A DNA stretch of 64,000 nt. It comes from JANOYJ01 sp963792485. Its GTDB lineage: Bacteria > Pseudomonadota > Alphaproteobacteria > Rhizobiales > Rhizobiaceae. Shown piece after piece: positions 16,787 through 25,880 of this stretch. The stretch spans positions 248,001 to 312,000 of the forward strand of contig CAWBWL010000013.1 in the NCBI GenBank assembly GCA_963792485.1, given 5' to 3'. The notes below the pieces were generated by a model. It saw nothing but the letters and a program-made list of their open reading frames with translations, had not been told where the DNA came from and made no database searches. Each line of letters begins with the position of its first letter. Position 1 is the stretch's first letter. The translations under genes and the position numbers were made by a program.

Positions 16787-17008
16787 ATGTCCATAAAAAT
16801 CGAGCAAGCGCATCCGTTTTACCGCCCGCTCTGGCGTCGGTGGCTTGTTGTCGGGCTGACGACGGTCTGGGCGCTGTTTGAATGGTTTGTCGCGCGGGAT
16901 CCATTTTGGGGGATCCTGGCGACCGGTCTTGCTGGATATGCGGGCTGGGTTCTGATCTACACCTTCCCGGCCGAAGGCGAGACGCCGCCCAAGTCTGGCG
17001 AGGGTTAG
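16787..17008 (+). CDS. Small membrane protein, DUF3329-like
   Basis: 73 residues from the ATG at 16787 (MSIKIEQAHPFYRPLWRR). Two hydrophobic helices follow (WLVVGLTTVWALFEWFV and FWGILATGLAGYAGWVLIY), then a short polar tail. The HPFYRPLWRR start and two-helix layout resemble DUF3329 proteins; I assign that from memory of the pattern. It lies between iolC and iolB on the same strand with gaps of about 60 bases, so it is probably co-transcribed. Function unknown. Confidence 0.6.
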   Translation: MSIKIEQAHPFYRPLWRRWLVVGLTTVWALFEWFVARDPFWGILATGLAGYAGWVLIYTFPAEGETPPKSGEG

Positions 17009-17069
17009 TTGATTGACCCGAAAGGGTTGCGCACATGTTGGAATATGTAAGCTAGGTCCGGGAATAGAC

Positions 17070-17882
17070 ATGCCAAATCTACTCATTAAACAGCAGGGGT
17101 CTACCGGCCGCGTGGTGCATGTCACGCCTGAGAGCGCCGGCTGGACATATGTGGGGTTCGACCTGCACCGGCTGAAGGTCGGCGAGACCGCGTCGGGGCG
17201 CTCGGACATCCAGGAGACTTGCCTCGTCTACATCACGGGGCAAGGCAACCTCGTGGTTTCCAGCGAGAATTTGGGCGAACTTGGCGGCAGGACATCAGTG
17301 TTCGACGGCAAGCCATGGTCGGTTTATATCCCTGCAAGTCAGACTTGGTCCGTGACTGCAACGACTGAACTTGAACTTGCAGTATGCCTCGCCCCTGCCA
17401 TCAAGAATAAGCTGCCGGTCCGCGTGATCGGCCCGGATTCATTGGAAGTCATCACCAGAGGCAAAGGCTCTAACACACGATTTGTGACCAATATCCTGTC
17501 CGAGAGCGATCCCGCGGATTCGCTGCTCGTCGTTGAGGTCATAACCCCCAATGGCAGCACGTCCAGCTATCCGTCGCACAAGCATGATCAGGATAATCTG
17601 CCGCATGAATCCTTGCTGGAAGAAACCTATTACCACCGCCTCAACCCGCCGCAGGGCTTTGCCTTCCAGCGGGTTTACACTGACAAAAATGCCGATGGGG
17701 TGCGGGATCTTGATGAATCAATGGCGGTTGAGGACGGCGATGTAACTCTCGTTCCGAAGGGCTATCACCCCTGCGCCACCTGCCATGGCTATGACCTCTA
17801 TTACTTGAACGTCATGGCTGGCCCCACTCGGACATGGAAGTTCCACAATGCGCGGGAACATGAGTGGCTTTTGAAGGTCTGA
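17070..17882 (+). CDS. iolB: 5-deoxy-glucuronate isomerase
   Basis: 270 residues. IolB isomerises 5-deoxy-glucuronate to 2-deoxy-5-keto-gluconate, the substrate of IolC. Family marks include VVEVITPNGSTSSYPSHKHD (metal-binding cupin histidines), LLEETYYHRLNPPQGFAFQRVYT and VPKGYHPCATCHGYDLYYLN near the end. I chose the ATG at 17070 (MPNLLIKQQ), with GGGAA six bases upstream, over the frame opening at 17013. It is the last gene of the plus-strand inositol set and converges with gluQRS, only 5 bases away, with no terminator between them. Confidence 0.88.
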   Translation: MPNLLIKQQGSTGRVVHVTPESAGWTYVGFDLHRLKVGETASGRSDIQETCLVYITGQGNLVVSSENLGELGGRTSVFDGKPWSVYIPASQTWSVTATTELELAVCLAPAIKNKLPVRVIGPDSLEVITRGKGSNTRFVTNILSESDPADSLLVVEVITPNGSTSSYPSHKHDQDNLPHESLLEETYYHRLNPPQGFAFQRVYTDKNADGVRDLDESMAVEDGDVTLVPKGYHPCATCHGYDLYYLNVMAGPTRTWKFHNAREHEWLLKV

Positions 17883-17887
17883 GGCCT

Positions 17888-18697
17888 TCAGAAGCCCAGC
17901 ATCGCCCGCACTTCTGGCGCGGTCATGCCTTGAGCGCGCAGATCTCGCAGCGTCGTGTCACCGGCGGACTTTGAGAGCTTGCGGCCATCCGCCGTCTTGA
18001 TGTGCTGATGATGATGATAGCGCGGCGCGGGATAGCCGAGCAGTTCCTGCAGAAGCCGATGAATGGCCGTGACGCCCAACAATTCCTCGCCCCGCACTAT
18101 GTCGGTGACACCCTGCAACGCGTCATCAGCTACGACAGACAAGTGGTAGCTGGTTCCCAGATCCTTTCGCGCCAAAACCACATCGCCCCAAGCGGCAGGG
18201 TCGATCTGCAAAGTCTGCCCGGACTCCCGCATGTAAATCGGGTTCCCGACCACCGAGATCGCTTTCGCCATATCAAGCCTCCAGGCAACGTTTACATGAG
18301 GCGGCGGTGGCGAATGGCGGCAAATTCCGGAGTAAAGCGGCTGCCCCTCCGGATCCTTCCGGACGGAGCCGTCACGCATCAATTCGCGGCGGGTGCACCG
18401 GCAACGGTAAGTCAAGTTCCTTGAAGTTAGACTGGAAAGGATTTTTTTATAAAAATCAATATGTTGACTTTGAGCGCGCGGCTCGGGCTCGAATTTGATG
18501 CCGAGCCAATCCATATCCGAAATTAGACTGTCAATATACTCTTGGCGGCAGCGTGTGTGGTCAATGTCTTCAATTCGCAAGAGCAACTTTCCGCCGAGTT
18601 CCCCCGCCATCTTTTCGTTGAGGAGAGCCGAGTAGGCGTTTCCCAAATGCATCTGCCCGGTTGGACTCGGAGCAAAACGGAATATCTGCTGGGTCAT
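17888..18697 (-). CDS. gluQ: Glutamyl-Q tRNA(Asp) synthetase
   Basis: 269 residues: a short GluRS paralogue that lacks the anticodon-binding domain and attaches glutamate to the queuosine of tRNA(Asp). The class I signatures are HLGNA (HIGH, about residue 17) and KLSKS (KMSKS, about residue 243). A zinc-binding cluster is visible in RCRCTRREL together with YSGICRH. Length fits the family. It is followed by no obvious operon partner; tssG ends 4 bases upstream, so T6SS read-through is possible. Confidence 0.9.
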   Translation of the reverse strand: MTQQIFRFAPSPTGQMHLGNAYSALLNEKMAGELGGKLLLRIEDIDHTRCRQEYIDSLISDMDWLGIKFEPEPRAQSQHIDFYKKILSSLTSRNLTYRCRCTRRELMRDGSVRKDPEGQPLYSGICRHSPPPPHVNVAWRLDMAKAISVVGNPIYMRESGQTLQIDPAAWGDVVLARKDLGTSYHLSVVADDALQGVTDIVRGEELLGVTAIHRLLQELLGYPAPRYHHHQHIKTADGRKLSKSAGDTTLRDLRAQGMTAPEVRAMLGF

Positions 18698-18701
18698 GAG
18701 C

Positions 18702-19697
18702 CTAGACCAGAGGTTTGACGGTCTCTGGATCGAATATGGTGTCTGCGCTGTCTATTCGAGCTTGGCCCTGCAGCGCCCAGCTATCCCATCCGAGCCGCCC
18801 AACAGGTGAGCCTGAATCAAGCCGGGTCTGGGGAACCTCTTCTTTCCTCAGCACAATTTGAAGGTCGTATGTGAGCGACGGGCCGCAATAAAGGCGGATC
18901 AGCTCGGTCAGCTGCCCATAGAGCGGCCGGTCCGGCATTAGCGACAAATACTGCGCGTAGCCAACCGGACCAATGGTGATCCTGATGCTTCCGCTCCGGT
19001 TCAAACAGCTGGCGCCTGCAATGGCTGTTTGACCAAGGATCGCGTTTATGAGGCTCGCGCCGCCGAGGCGCGTCTGCTCGTCGTCGGCAATCGCGAGCCG
19101 CCGCAAAAAAAACTGATGAACTTTCACTGGAATGCCAAGAAAATCGTTCAACATCAGTTCGAGGCAAATGGCGGGCCGGCGCTGGTCCGCAAAATAGCCT
19201 GCATAATAGAGCGGCACCTCCTCATGTAGCCGCAGTGTCTGGCGGTGGCGTTTGGTCGCAAAGCCCATAAGGGCATAGATACTTGCCGTAATCTTGTTCT
19301 CAGCGCCGACCCGATAGAGCTGAAACAGGCTGGGGAGGCGGTATTTTCGGTGGGCGGCGGTGAATAGATTTCTCAGTTCTTTCGCAAAAAGTTCAAGAAA
19401 ATCAAACAGACTCGAGCTACGCCGTTTGCGTTCCATCACCGCAGAATGCGTGTAATTCACCGGTAATGACGGAACCGGGCCGATGAGGCCCATGTAATTT
19501 GCAGCGATGCGGCCACCGCCGGCGCGGGTATCGTCTTTGATGAACCTTGTGGGCATAAAGAGGTTGGTCGGGTTGGATATTTCGTCAGTCTGCACATCCG
19601 CAGGCATCGTGTCCTGCACCAGTTTGACGATGTCCGGATCAAACAGATGCGGTGCTGCCTCAACCCGCGCCCCCAATGACGACTGATTGCGGGCCAT
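18702..19697 (-). CDS. tssG: T6SS baseplate subunit TssG
   Basis: 331 residues, TssG (ImpH/VasB) family. It forms the baseplate wedge with TssE, TssF and TssK. Family-like segments include LFDFLELFAKELRNLF, a region with RLGGASLINAILGQTA and SIRITIGPVGYAQYLSLMPD. The start ATG overlaps the tssF stop (TGATG). It is the last T6SS gene on this strand; gluQRS follows after 4 bases, so no tssI-N-type genes continue from here, unlike the imp operons of Agrobacterium and Rhizobium. Confidence 0.85.
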   Translation of the reverse strand: MARNQSSLGARVEAAPHLFDPDIVKLVQDTMPADVQTDEISNPTNLFMPTRFIKDDTRAGGGRIAANYMGLIGPVPSLPVNYTHSAVMERKRRSSSLFDFLELFAKELRNLFTAAHRKYRLPSLFQLYRVGAENKITASIYALMGFATKRHRQTLRLHEEVPLYYAGYFADQRRPAICLELMLNDFLGIPVKVHQFFLRRLAIADDEQTRLGGASLINAILGQTAIAGASCLNRSGSIRITIGPVGYAQYLSLMPDRPLYGQLTELIRLYCGPSLTYDLQIVLRKEEVPQTRLDSGSPVGRLGWDSWALQGQARIDSADTIFDPETVKPLV

Positions 19698-21500
19698 CAG
19701 AGCAAGACCTCGTCAGCGGTGCGCGGCTCAAAACGCGCAATTGGCAGGGTGATCCCGGATAGTCTGACAGTCAGACGCGAGAATGTGTTGATCGACGCAT
19801 ACAGGCCCATGAAGTGCGACAAGACTTGCCCAAACAAATAAGCCTGCCCGGCATCAATCGTGCTGTCGTCAAAAACCAGCAAAATATCGACGCCGTTGAC
19901 GATCGATCCGTCTTTGAGCCGGGCGTTGGCCCGTTTGCATTCAATCTTGGTAATCGCATCAATGAGGACGCTGGTTTCCTGCGATTGCCGGAAATCGTAC
20001 AAACGCAGCATGTCGCGCAGCATTTCGGGGTCGTTGCCGGTCAAAGGCAAGTGATTGAGCGAGAGATGCGAGATCAGGCGCCAATAGGAGCCGTCGCCTT
20101 GATCAAACCGCGTCGTGTGCGATGGCGGCAGTAGCATTGACAGTTTGGCGATCTGATCATGCTTTTCGGCAGCGTTCAGATAGGGCTGGCCACCGCCAAA
20201 GGGCAGCGCCTCGGGCAGCCCGCGATTGATGCAAAGGGTGGACACCGACGCAACGGTATGACTGTTCAAGGTTGCGGCATTCAGAGCGAGGTCAACGAGA
20301 CAGAGCTTTGATGTGAATGCTTTGCCCTCATTGTCCGGCACGCGTTTATGCTGCCAGTAAACCGACGACCGGTAGTCGGTGGTGGCGGGCTTGCGGCCAA
20401 AGAACGGGTAGACCTTTCAGCTTCTTTCCATCCGCATCCGAAACGTCGACATTCACAACGGAATAAATCTCTCGCGTATTGTTGCGTCGGGAGTCCGGGA
20501 CGATGTCATATTCATGGCTGCTCTGATCAATCTGGATCGGCTCGGCCCGTTGCGGAAACAGGTTGATGACGGGCGTACAGTGCAGATCGAACGTATTGAT
20601 ATCGACCGTCTTGATCAGTTTGTCGGCCGACGCGTTGAGATAAAAAAATATCTGAAAGCTCTTGCCTGAAATCTTCTCCAAAGCGGGCCTCAGGCCGGTG
20701 AGACGGAAGAACAGAAACTTTTCCGGCAAGGTGAAAAACTCGGTGAGAATCCGAAAGCCAGGAAAACTGCGCTTGGGAAAAGGCAGGACGGCAGTCTCGT
20801 TTTCAAATCCAACCGGCATAAGGTTCTTGAGTGGCAGCCGCGTGGCGTTCGCATCATTGGCATGTGCGCCAATAGCAATGCCGAGGGACTGGTTGAGGAT
20901 GAGTTCGTAGAGCGAGGTTGCCGTCGCAAAGGGCGCCTTGATGAAAAAGCACATCTCGTCGAGGCCGAGGTCGGACGGGGTCTCTGTATTGGAAGTGATA
21001 TCGATTCTCATCGACAGGCAGCTGCGGACATTCAAGTCCGGCGCGGGCGGCATTTGAAACGGCGGCTTTTGCAAGGCGCACGCTTTGATCTCTAACGGCG
21101 CAAGCGCAACTTTTTGCGTGGTTTGATAATGACACTTGTCGCCACGTACGGCTTCGGTGTCGATTCCGAAGCCCGAGCCTACCGAAACGATGGCGTCGTT
21201 TTCCTTGACCGGACTGAACTTGACAATCGACATGGACGGAATTTGTGCAAGGTATTGCGGATAGAGCGCCTCCAACAAGGTGTCTGTCAGTTCTGGAAAA
21301 TCGTCTTCAAGCTTTTGACGAATACGCGCTGCGCTGTAGGCGAAGCCCTGCATCATCCGCTCGACATGCGGATCATCAACAGCATCACCGGTGAGGCGCA
21401 GGCGGCCCGCGATCTTGGGGTGCTTCTCGGCAAAACGGGTTGCCCGCTTTCGCAGAGCTGAAAGCTCGCCATTATACCAGTTGAGAAAGTGATTGGTCAC
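19697..21500 (-). pseudogene. tssF: T6SS baseplate subunit TssF, one frameshift
   Basis: TssF (ImpG/VasA), main baseplate wedge protein. The N-terminal part begins at a GTG at 21500 (VTNHFLNWYNGELSALR) and reads in frame for about 365 residues to ...KKLKGLP. An extra base in the GGG run at 20406-20408 then shifts the frame. Removing it gives PFFGRKPATTDYRSSVYWQ joined to ...DNEGKAFTSKLCLVDL, and the protein continues to 19697. The repaired length is 600 residues, normal for TssF. As written the protein stops at 20346. The 6-base gap to tssE and the overlap with tssG show an intact operon layout. A single homopolymer error is the simplest reading; if the shift is real, this T6SS cannot fire. 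Confidence 0.82.
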
Positions 21501-21506
21501 TTGGCT

Positions 21507-21989
21507 TTACACACTTTCGATTTTGAACTGGCGGATGGCGGGGTCGAGGGTGGTATCAAACACGAGGGTCTCTTCATTGTCATCGAATTTGAAATTAGCC
21601 CGCAACCGCAAATGCAGCAACCGGCTGGTTTCCGCTTTTTCATCTCCGAGGCCGACGCTCACCTTATACAGCCGCGGCTCAAAAATGCTGATGAGGTCCT
21701 GAATGGAACGCGCCAAGCGCATGCGCTGCTGCCGTGTTGCGAGCATCAGCCCGTGAAAGCCAGGGGTGCCAAATTTCAGGAGACTTGTCGCGATTTCAGG
21801 AAGCGCCTTCATCTCTGCGCCCAGCGGCTGCTGCGTGTTGAGCAGCACTTCAAGATCACGCCTGATGGAATCCTTTGCGCGCCGCAGCCGTTCGCCTATG
21901 CTGATCGACGCGTCCGCCACCATGTCCGGATCAAAGTCCAGGAGCCGGTCGTAAACGGATGAACTCGGAATGCGTTTCTGCTGGGCCAT
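21507..21989 (-). CDS. tssE: T6SS baseplate subunit TssE
   Basis: 160 residues, gp25-like TssE (ImpF). I chose the ATG at 21989 (MAQQKRIPSSSVYDRLLDFD), which matches family N-termini; the upstream extension overlaps tagJ in another frame. The C-terminal half holds the gp25 core (FGTPGFHGLMLATRQQRMR, then RSIQDLISIFEPRLYKVSV). It nucleates sheath polymerisation at the baseplate. It lies 16 bases after tagJ and 6 before tssF. Confidence 0.85.
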   Translation of the reverse strand: MAQQKRIPSSSVYDRLLDFDPDMVADASISIGERLRRAKDSIRRDLEVLLNTQQPLGAEMKALPEIATSLLKFGTPGFHGLMLATRQQRMRLARSIQDLISIFEPRLYKVSVGLGDEKAETSRLLHLRLRANFKFDDNEETLVFDTTLDPAIRQFKIESV

Positions 21990-22005
21990 GAACTTAAGTC
22001 CCTTG

Positions 22006-22806
22006 TCAGCTCCGCTTGGCCAAGAGATGCAGATCAAGCGCGTAGAGCGCGTCGTCACCGGCAAGATAAGCTTTCTGGCCTCTACCGATGACAGCACCTC
22101 CAATACCATCCTCCCAATTGGTGGCACGGGACAGGCGCTCTTCTGCGCTTTGCGCAGCGGCAAAATAGGTGTTGCAGATCACGACATCGGTCTCTGAACC
22201 GCCAGCCAAAACAAGATTGGCTGGACGCCAGGCAAGATCGCGCACAGCGCGTATGGGTGCGAGTTCAAGTTTTTCAATGCGGTCAAAATCGACCCACATA
22301 TAGCTTCCATTGGAACACAGAACTTCAACTGCGTGCGGGATGCGGTCATCGGCATCGCGGAACTCAACTCTGGACTGATCGTTGACGGTCATGGATTTAG
22401 TTTCCGAAACTGCAGACAGAGTGCCGAGATCCCGTTTGATCTCCTCTGGATTGCCGCCGCGCATGGATATAGCCAGCTGCATCGCGCGCGTGTCACGCAC
22501 GGTCGGACCATCCGGGAAGGCGGGAATAGCGCCTTCAAGAAACCAAAGCTCGCGCGCCTTTGCCGCCCTCAGGCGACCTCTTAGCAGAGATAGGCCGAGC
22601 GTGAGTGCGCCCGCCGTGTTGGACAGGATGTCGGCCTGCTTGTCGGCACGCTCGAAATCGCCTTGAACAATGAGGAGATCAATAAACAGGCGGCGCGCAT
22701 CTTCGTCTTTCGGGGCGGCTTTGACCTGTTCAAGGGCAATGGCCACCGCGCCATCGATATCTGCCTCTTCCAGCCGCGCGGAAACCCGTTCCTGATACGT
22801 CATCAT
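22006..22806 (-). CDS. tagJ: T6SS accessory protein TagJ (ImpE family)
   Basis: 266 residues, ImpE/TagJ family. The N-terminal half is helical with TPR-like character (RVSARLEEADIDGAVAIALEQVKAAPKDEDARR), and the C-terminal half contains VEVLCSNGSYMWVDFDRIE and RDLAWRPANLVLAGG. TagJ binds the TssB sheath protein and is thought to assist ClpV recycling in some systems. Its start overlaps the tssC2 stop. The tagJ-bearing gene order is typical of imp-type clusters. Confidence 0.85.
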   Translation of the reverse strand: MMTYQERVSARLEEADIDGAVAIALEQVKAAPKDEDARRLFIDLLIVQGDFERADKQADILSNTAGALTLGLSLLRGRLRAAKARELWFLEGAIPAFPDGPTVRDTRAMQLAISMRGGNPEEIKRDLGTLSAVSETKSMTVNDQSRVEFRDADDRIPHAVEVLCSNGSYMWVDFDRIEKLELAPIRAVRDLAWRPANLVLAGGSETDVVICNTYFAAAQSAEERLSRATNWEDGIGGAVIGRGQKAYLAGDDALYALDLHLLAKRS

Positions 22807-24278
22807 TGTCTTTGCACTCCATCGGGACGGCTGAAACTGTCTTTGGGATTCATGTCGGCAAGCAATTGGAAGCTTGCCTTCACATCATCAAGCTGAAAAT
22901 GCGGCTGCAGTTGCAGCATGCAGGAATATGCGCCGGGCTTGCCAACGATTTCCTTGACCTGAACAAAAGCAGAGCGCAGAGGGAATCGCGCCTTCATTTC
23001 CGTCTCTGCATCATCGTTTCCAAGGCAATATTGTGCCAGCCAATCATTCAACAAGCTTTGCAGCGAGTTGACTGTCGACACCTGGCCGACATGTTCGCGC
23101 ATTATGAGCTTCAGGTAATGCGCAAAACGGGATGCGCACAGCACATATTGCAGCATGGCAGCGATGCGGCTGTTGAGCTTGGCGATGTCGGAACTGTAGT
23201 TCTCTGGCAAGTGCAGGGACTGATTGGTGTTGAACACCATATGGGTCGTGTAGGGCAGGGCCATTAGCGGGATCAGGCCGAAATCGCTCAGCATCTGCTC
23301 TTGTGTCGGGGCAAAGCGGATCTCCACTGGGGGCTGTGATGCAATGCCGTGCGCATCGGTATCGAATGCAATGGTAGGGAACATGTCCACCAAACCGCCC
23401 GCCTCATCCATGTAGCGGATGCCGCGAATGTCGGCGAACCATCCTGAGATCATGTATTCACGCAGCACGATCATGCCGAAAGCGAAAGCGGAACTGCCCC
23501 ACAACAGACCGGACCCATCGGGCTCGGTGGTTTCCTTGAAGCAGAAACCGTCCAGCCGCCTGATGTCATTTGATTTGTAGGGCGCACGCACCAGAACCCG
23601 CGGGCAGGTGACCCCGACAAACCGCGTATCCGGCGCCTTGCGAAGCCGCCTCCATTTGAGATTACCTTCAAGCTCCTTTAGGTAAGTCATGTCAATTTCG
23701 CGGTCGAGCTCGGCAAATTTCTTCACGTCCAGAAGGGCAGGTGCGGCGCTGCAGATGAAAGGGGAGAACGCGGCAGCTGCCACCGACGCTATACCTTCGA
23801 GTGTCGCAGGGTCATCCGTGCCGAATTCCGGATTGATACTGGATGAAATCTCGTAATCGCCGATCAACAGACCGAATGGCTGGCCGCCTGGCATGTCAAA
23901 TTCTTCAGAGTAGATGTGATTGAACAGTTTGCTTTGATCGAAATCGGCCGCGCGCGCTATGTCTTTGGCAAGGTCCGTCCAGTTGACAGACATGACACGG
24001 ACGATGCTGACACCGCCATAGCGAGGCTGGCACACAAGCATGTGCAATTGCCGCCAACTCGCCTCAAACCGTTGAAACCGGCGATGATGGATGATCGCGC
24101 TGACCTGACGCGAAAGAATGCTGTCGATTGCTTCAATCAGACGATCGATCTCGATCAACAAATCGCCGTTTGTCCTGACCGGCCGGACGAGGCTTTGAAT
24201 GCTTGACCTCTCATGCCAGGCGTCTTCGCGCTCGAGCACGTACTTGTCGACATTTAAGAGGCTGTTCGCCGCCGTCAT
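22803..24278 (-). CDS. Second TssC-like sheath protein (ImpD type)
   Basis: 491 residues, homologous to TssC but divergent from the canonical copy next door. Shared landmarks: a helical N-terminus, IIHHRRFQRFEASWRQLHMLV, FGLLIGDYEI, SVAAAAFSPFI and the C-terminal FQLLADMNP-type tail. The ATG at 24278 (MTAANSLLNVDKYVLERED) has AAGGCGG upstream; the frame is open 33 codons earlier, but that part spans the terminator stem. Paired tssC-like genes (ImpC and ImpD) are known in rhizobial imp loci; the second copy's exact role is unsettled. It is separated from tssC by a hairpin, so it is likely made at a lower level. Confidence 0.82.
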   Translation of the reverse strand: MTAANSLLNVDKYVLEREDAWHERSSIQSLVRPVRTNGDLLIEIDRLIEAIDSILSRQVSAIIHHRRFQRFEASWRQLHMLVCQPRYGGVSIVRVMSVNWTDLAKDIARAADFDQSKLFNHIYSEEFDMPGGQPFGLLIGDYEISSSINPEFGTDDPATLEGIASVAAAAFSPFICSAAPALLDVKKFAELDREIDMTYLKELEGNLKWRRLRKAPDTRFVGVTCPRVLVRAPYKSNDIRRLDGFCFKETTEPDGSGLLWGSSAFAFGMIVLREYMISGWFADIRGIRYMDEAGGLVDMFPTIAFDTDAHGIASQPPVEIRFAPTQEQMLSDFGLIPLMALPYTTHMVFNTNQSLHLPENYSSDIAKLNSRIAAMLQYVLCASRFAHYLKLIMREHVGQVSTVNSLQSLLNDWLAQYCLGNDDAETEMKARFPLRSAFVQVKEIVGKPGAYSCMLQLQPHFQLDDVKASFQLLADMNPKDSFSRPDGVQRQ

Positions 24279-24308
24279 ATTCCGCCTTCTCGCCCCTTCG
24301 GGAAATGA

Positions 24309-24337
24309 AAACGCCCCGCTGTTTGGACGGGGCGTTT
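24309..24337 (-). terminator. Intrinsic terminator / attenuator inside the T6SS operon
   Basis: AAACGCCCCG (24309-24318) pairs perfectly with CGGGGCGTTT (24328-24337) around a 9-base loop. In the minus-strand transcript the stem is GC-rich and ends in GCGTTTTC. It lies in the 118-base gap between tssC and the second tssC-like gene, so it should reduce transcription into the downstream baseplate genes. Confidence 0.65.
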
Positions 24338-24396
24338 CCGGAGTTATCGACTGGCGCTGATTGTCAGCGCCCACCATATGCGACCGAACAACGCGG

Positions 24397-25878
24397 TTAT
24401 GACTGCTGCTTGGGAATGCGCGCCACCATGCGCAACGAGGTCGTCAATTCCTCCATCTGCAGCCATGGGCGCATCCACGCGACCGCCTGATAAGAGCCGG
24501 GCGAGCCGGCAACCGCCTTCACTTCGACCTTGGCATCGCGTAGCGGGAACTTGGCGCGCATCTCGGGACCTGCATCGTCATTGGCGTTGACATAGTTGTT
24601 GATCCAACGGTTCAGCCAAGCTTCGCAATCCTCGGCCTCCATGAAGGAGCCGATCTTGTCGCGGCCGATCACCTTGAGATAATGCGCGAAGCGGGATGTC
24701 GCCATCATGTAAGGAAGGCGGGCCGAAATGGCCGCGTTTTCCGTAGCTTCCGGGCGATCATATTTGGCCGCCTTATGCGTGGTCTGCGCGCCGAAGAACA
24801 CGGCGTAGTCTGTGTTCTTGTAGTGGCAGAGCGGCAGGAAGCCGAGCTTGCCCAATTCCGCGTCGCGGCGGTCTGTGATGCCGATCTCGGTCGGGCATTT
24901 GGCGTCGGTGTCACCATCATCGCTCTGGAAAATGTGGACCGGGAGGTTTTCGACCTTGCCGCCATTTTCCGCGCCTCGGATGGCCGTGCACCAGCCGTTC
25001 TTGGCAAAGGCCTCCGTCAGCCGAGCTCCCATGGCGTAGCTGGCGTTTGACCAGCAATAGTCGCCGTGCGCCATCGCGCCGTCATTGTATTTGATGGCTT
25101 CTTCGTACTCGAACTCATCAATGCGCAGCGTGTCGCGTCCATATGGCATCCGGGTAAGCACACGCGGCATTGTTAGGGTGACGAAGCGGGAATCGCTGCT
25201 GTTCCGGAACGAGCGCCACTTGATGTATTCCTTGGTCTCGAAGATTTTTTCCAGATCACGCGGCTTGGAGAGCTCGCGGTAATCGTCGAAACCGAAGAGG
25301 CCGGCTCCCGCTGCTGTAATGAACGGCGCAAAGGCGGCTGCCGCGACAGAACTCATTTTTTGCAAGGTTTCGATGTCTTCGAAATCATTGGTGAACTCGT
25401 AATCGCCAATGATGCAGCCGACCGGCTCACCGCCCGGCGTGCCGAATTCGGCTTCATAGACTGTCTTGAACAGCTTGCTCTGGTCGAACTCGACGGCCTT
25501 GTCGAGGTCCTTGTAAACCTCGCGCTTGCTGGCGTTCAACACGCGGATTTTGAGGTTCGCGCTGGTCTCGGTATTGTAGACCAGATAGTGCAAACCACGC
25601 CAGCTGCCCTCGAGCTTTCTGAACTTTTCATGATGCATGATCTCGGCCAGTTGCTTCGACATGAGTTCGTCGAGGCGCTTGATCGCTTCATTGATCGTGA
25701 TCGTTAGATTGCGGTTATAGCTGACCGTGCCTTTCAGCGCTTCATTGGTCAACGTGCGCAATAATTGCTGGGTGCGGTCTGCCGTTGTCTGTTTGGTGAC
25801 GGCAAGGGCCTGATCGAGAAGACTTGTGGTCTTTTCCTGGACTGCGGCAGCGCCGCTTGCTTGTTTGGAGGTCGCCAT
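24397..25878 (-). CDS. tssC: T6SS contractile sheath large subunit TssC
   Basis: 493 residues, canonical TssC/VipB. Conserved stretches include MHHEKFRKLEGSWRGLHYLV, FDQSKLFKTVYEAEFGTPGG, GDYEFTNDFEDIETLQKMS, SSVAAAAFAPFI and the C-terminal SLRMVARIPKQ. With TssB it forms the contractile sheath around the Hcp tube. It begins 2 bases after the tssB stop, as is usual, giving equal synthesis of the two subunits. Confidence 0.92.
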   Translation of the reverse strand: MATSKQASGAAAVQEKTTSLLDQALAVTKQTTADRTQQLLRTLTNEALKGTVSYNRNLTITINEAIKRLDELMSKQLAEIMHHEKFRKLEGSWRGLHYLVYNTETSANLKIRVLNASKREVYKDLDKAVEFDQSKLFKTVYEAEFGTPGGEPVGCIIGDYEFTNDFEDIETLQKMSSVAAAAFAPFITAAGAGLFGFDDYRELSKPRDLEKIFETKEYIKWRSFRNSSDSRFVTLTMPRVLTRMPYGRDTLRIDEFEYEEAIKYNDGAMAHGDYCWSNASYAMGARLTEAFAKNGWCTAIRGAENGGKVENLPVHIFQSDDGDTDAKCPTEIGITDRRDAELGKLGFLPLCHYKNTDYAVFFGAQTTHKAAKYDRPEATENAAISARLPYMMATSRFAHYLKVIGRDKIGSFMEAEDCEAWLNRWINNYVNANDDAGPEMRAKFPLRDAKVEVKAVAGSPGSYQAVAWMRPWLQMEELTTSLRMVARIPKQQS

Positions 25879-25880
25879 TT

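Noticed and set aside
15919..16794. A 291-codon minus-strand open frame over iolC
   Set aside because: The plus strand encodes the DUF2090 half of IolC with family motifs; the antisense frame has none.
19697..20341. A separate gene between tssG and tssF
   Set aside because: Its sequence continues TssF after one base is removed; it is the C-terminal third of tssF, not a distinct gene.
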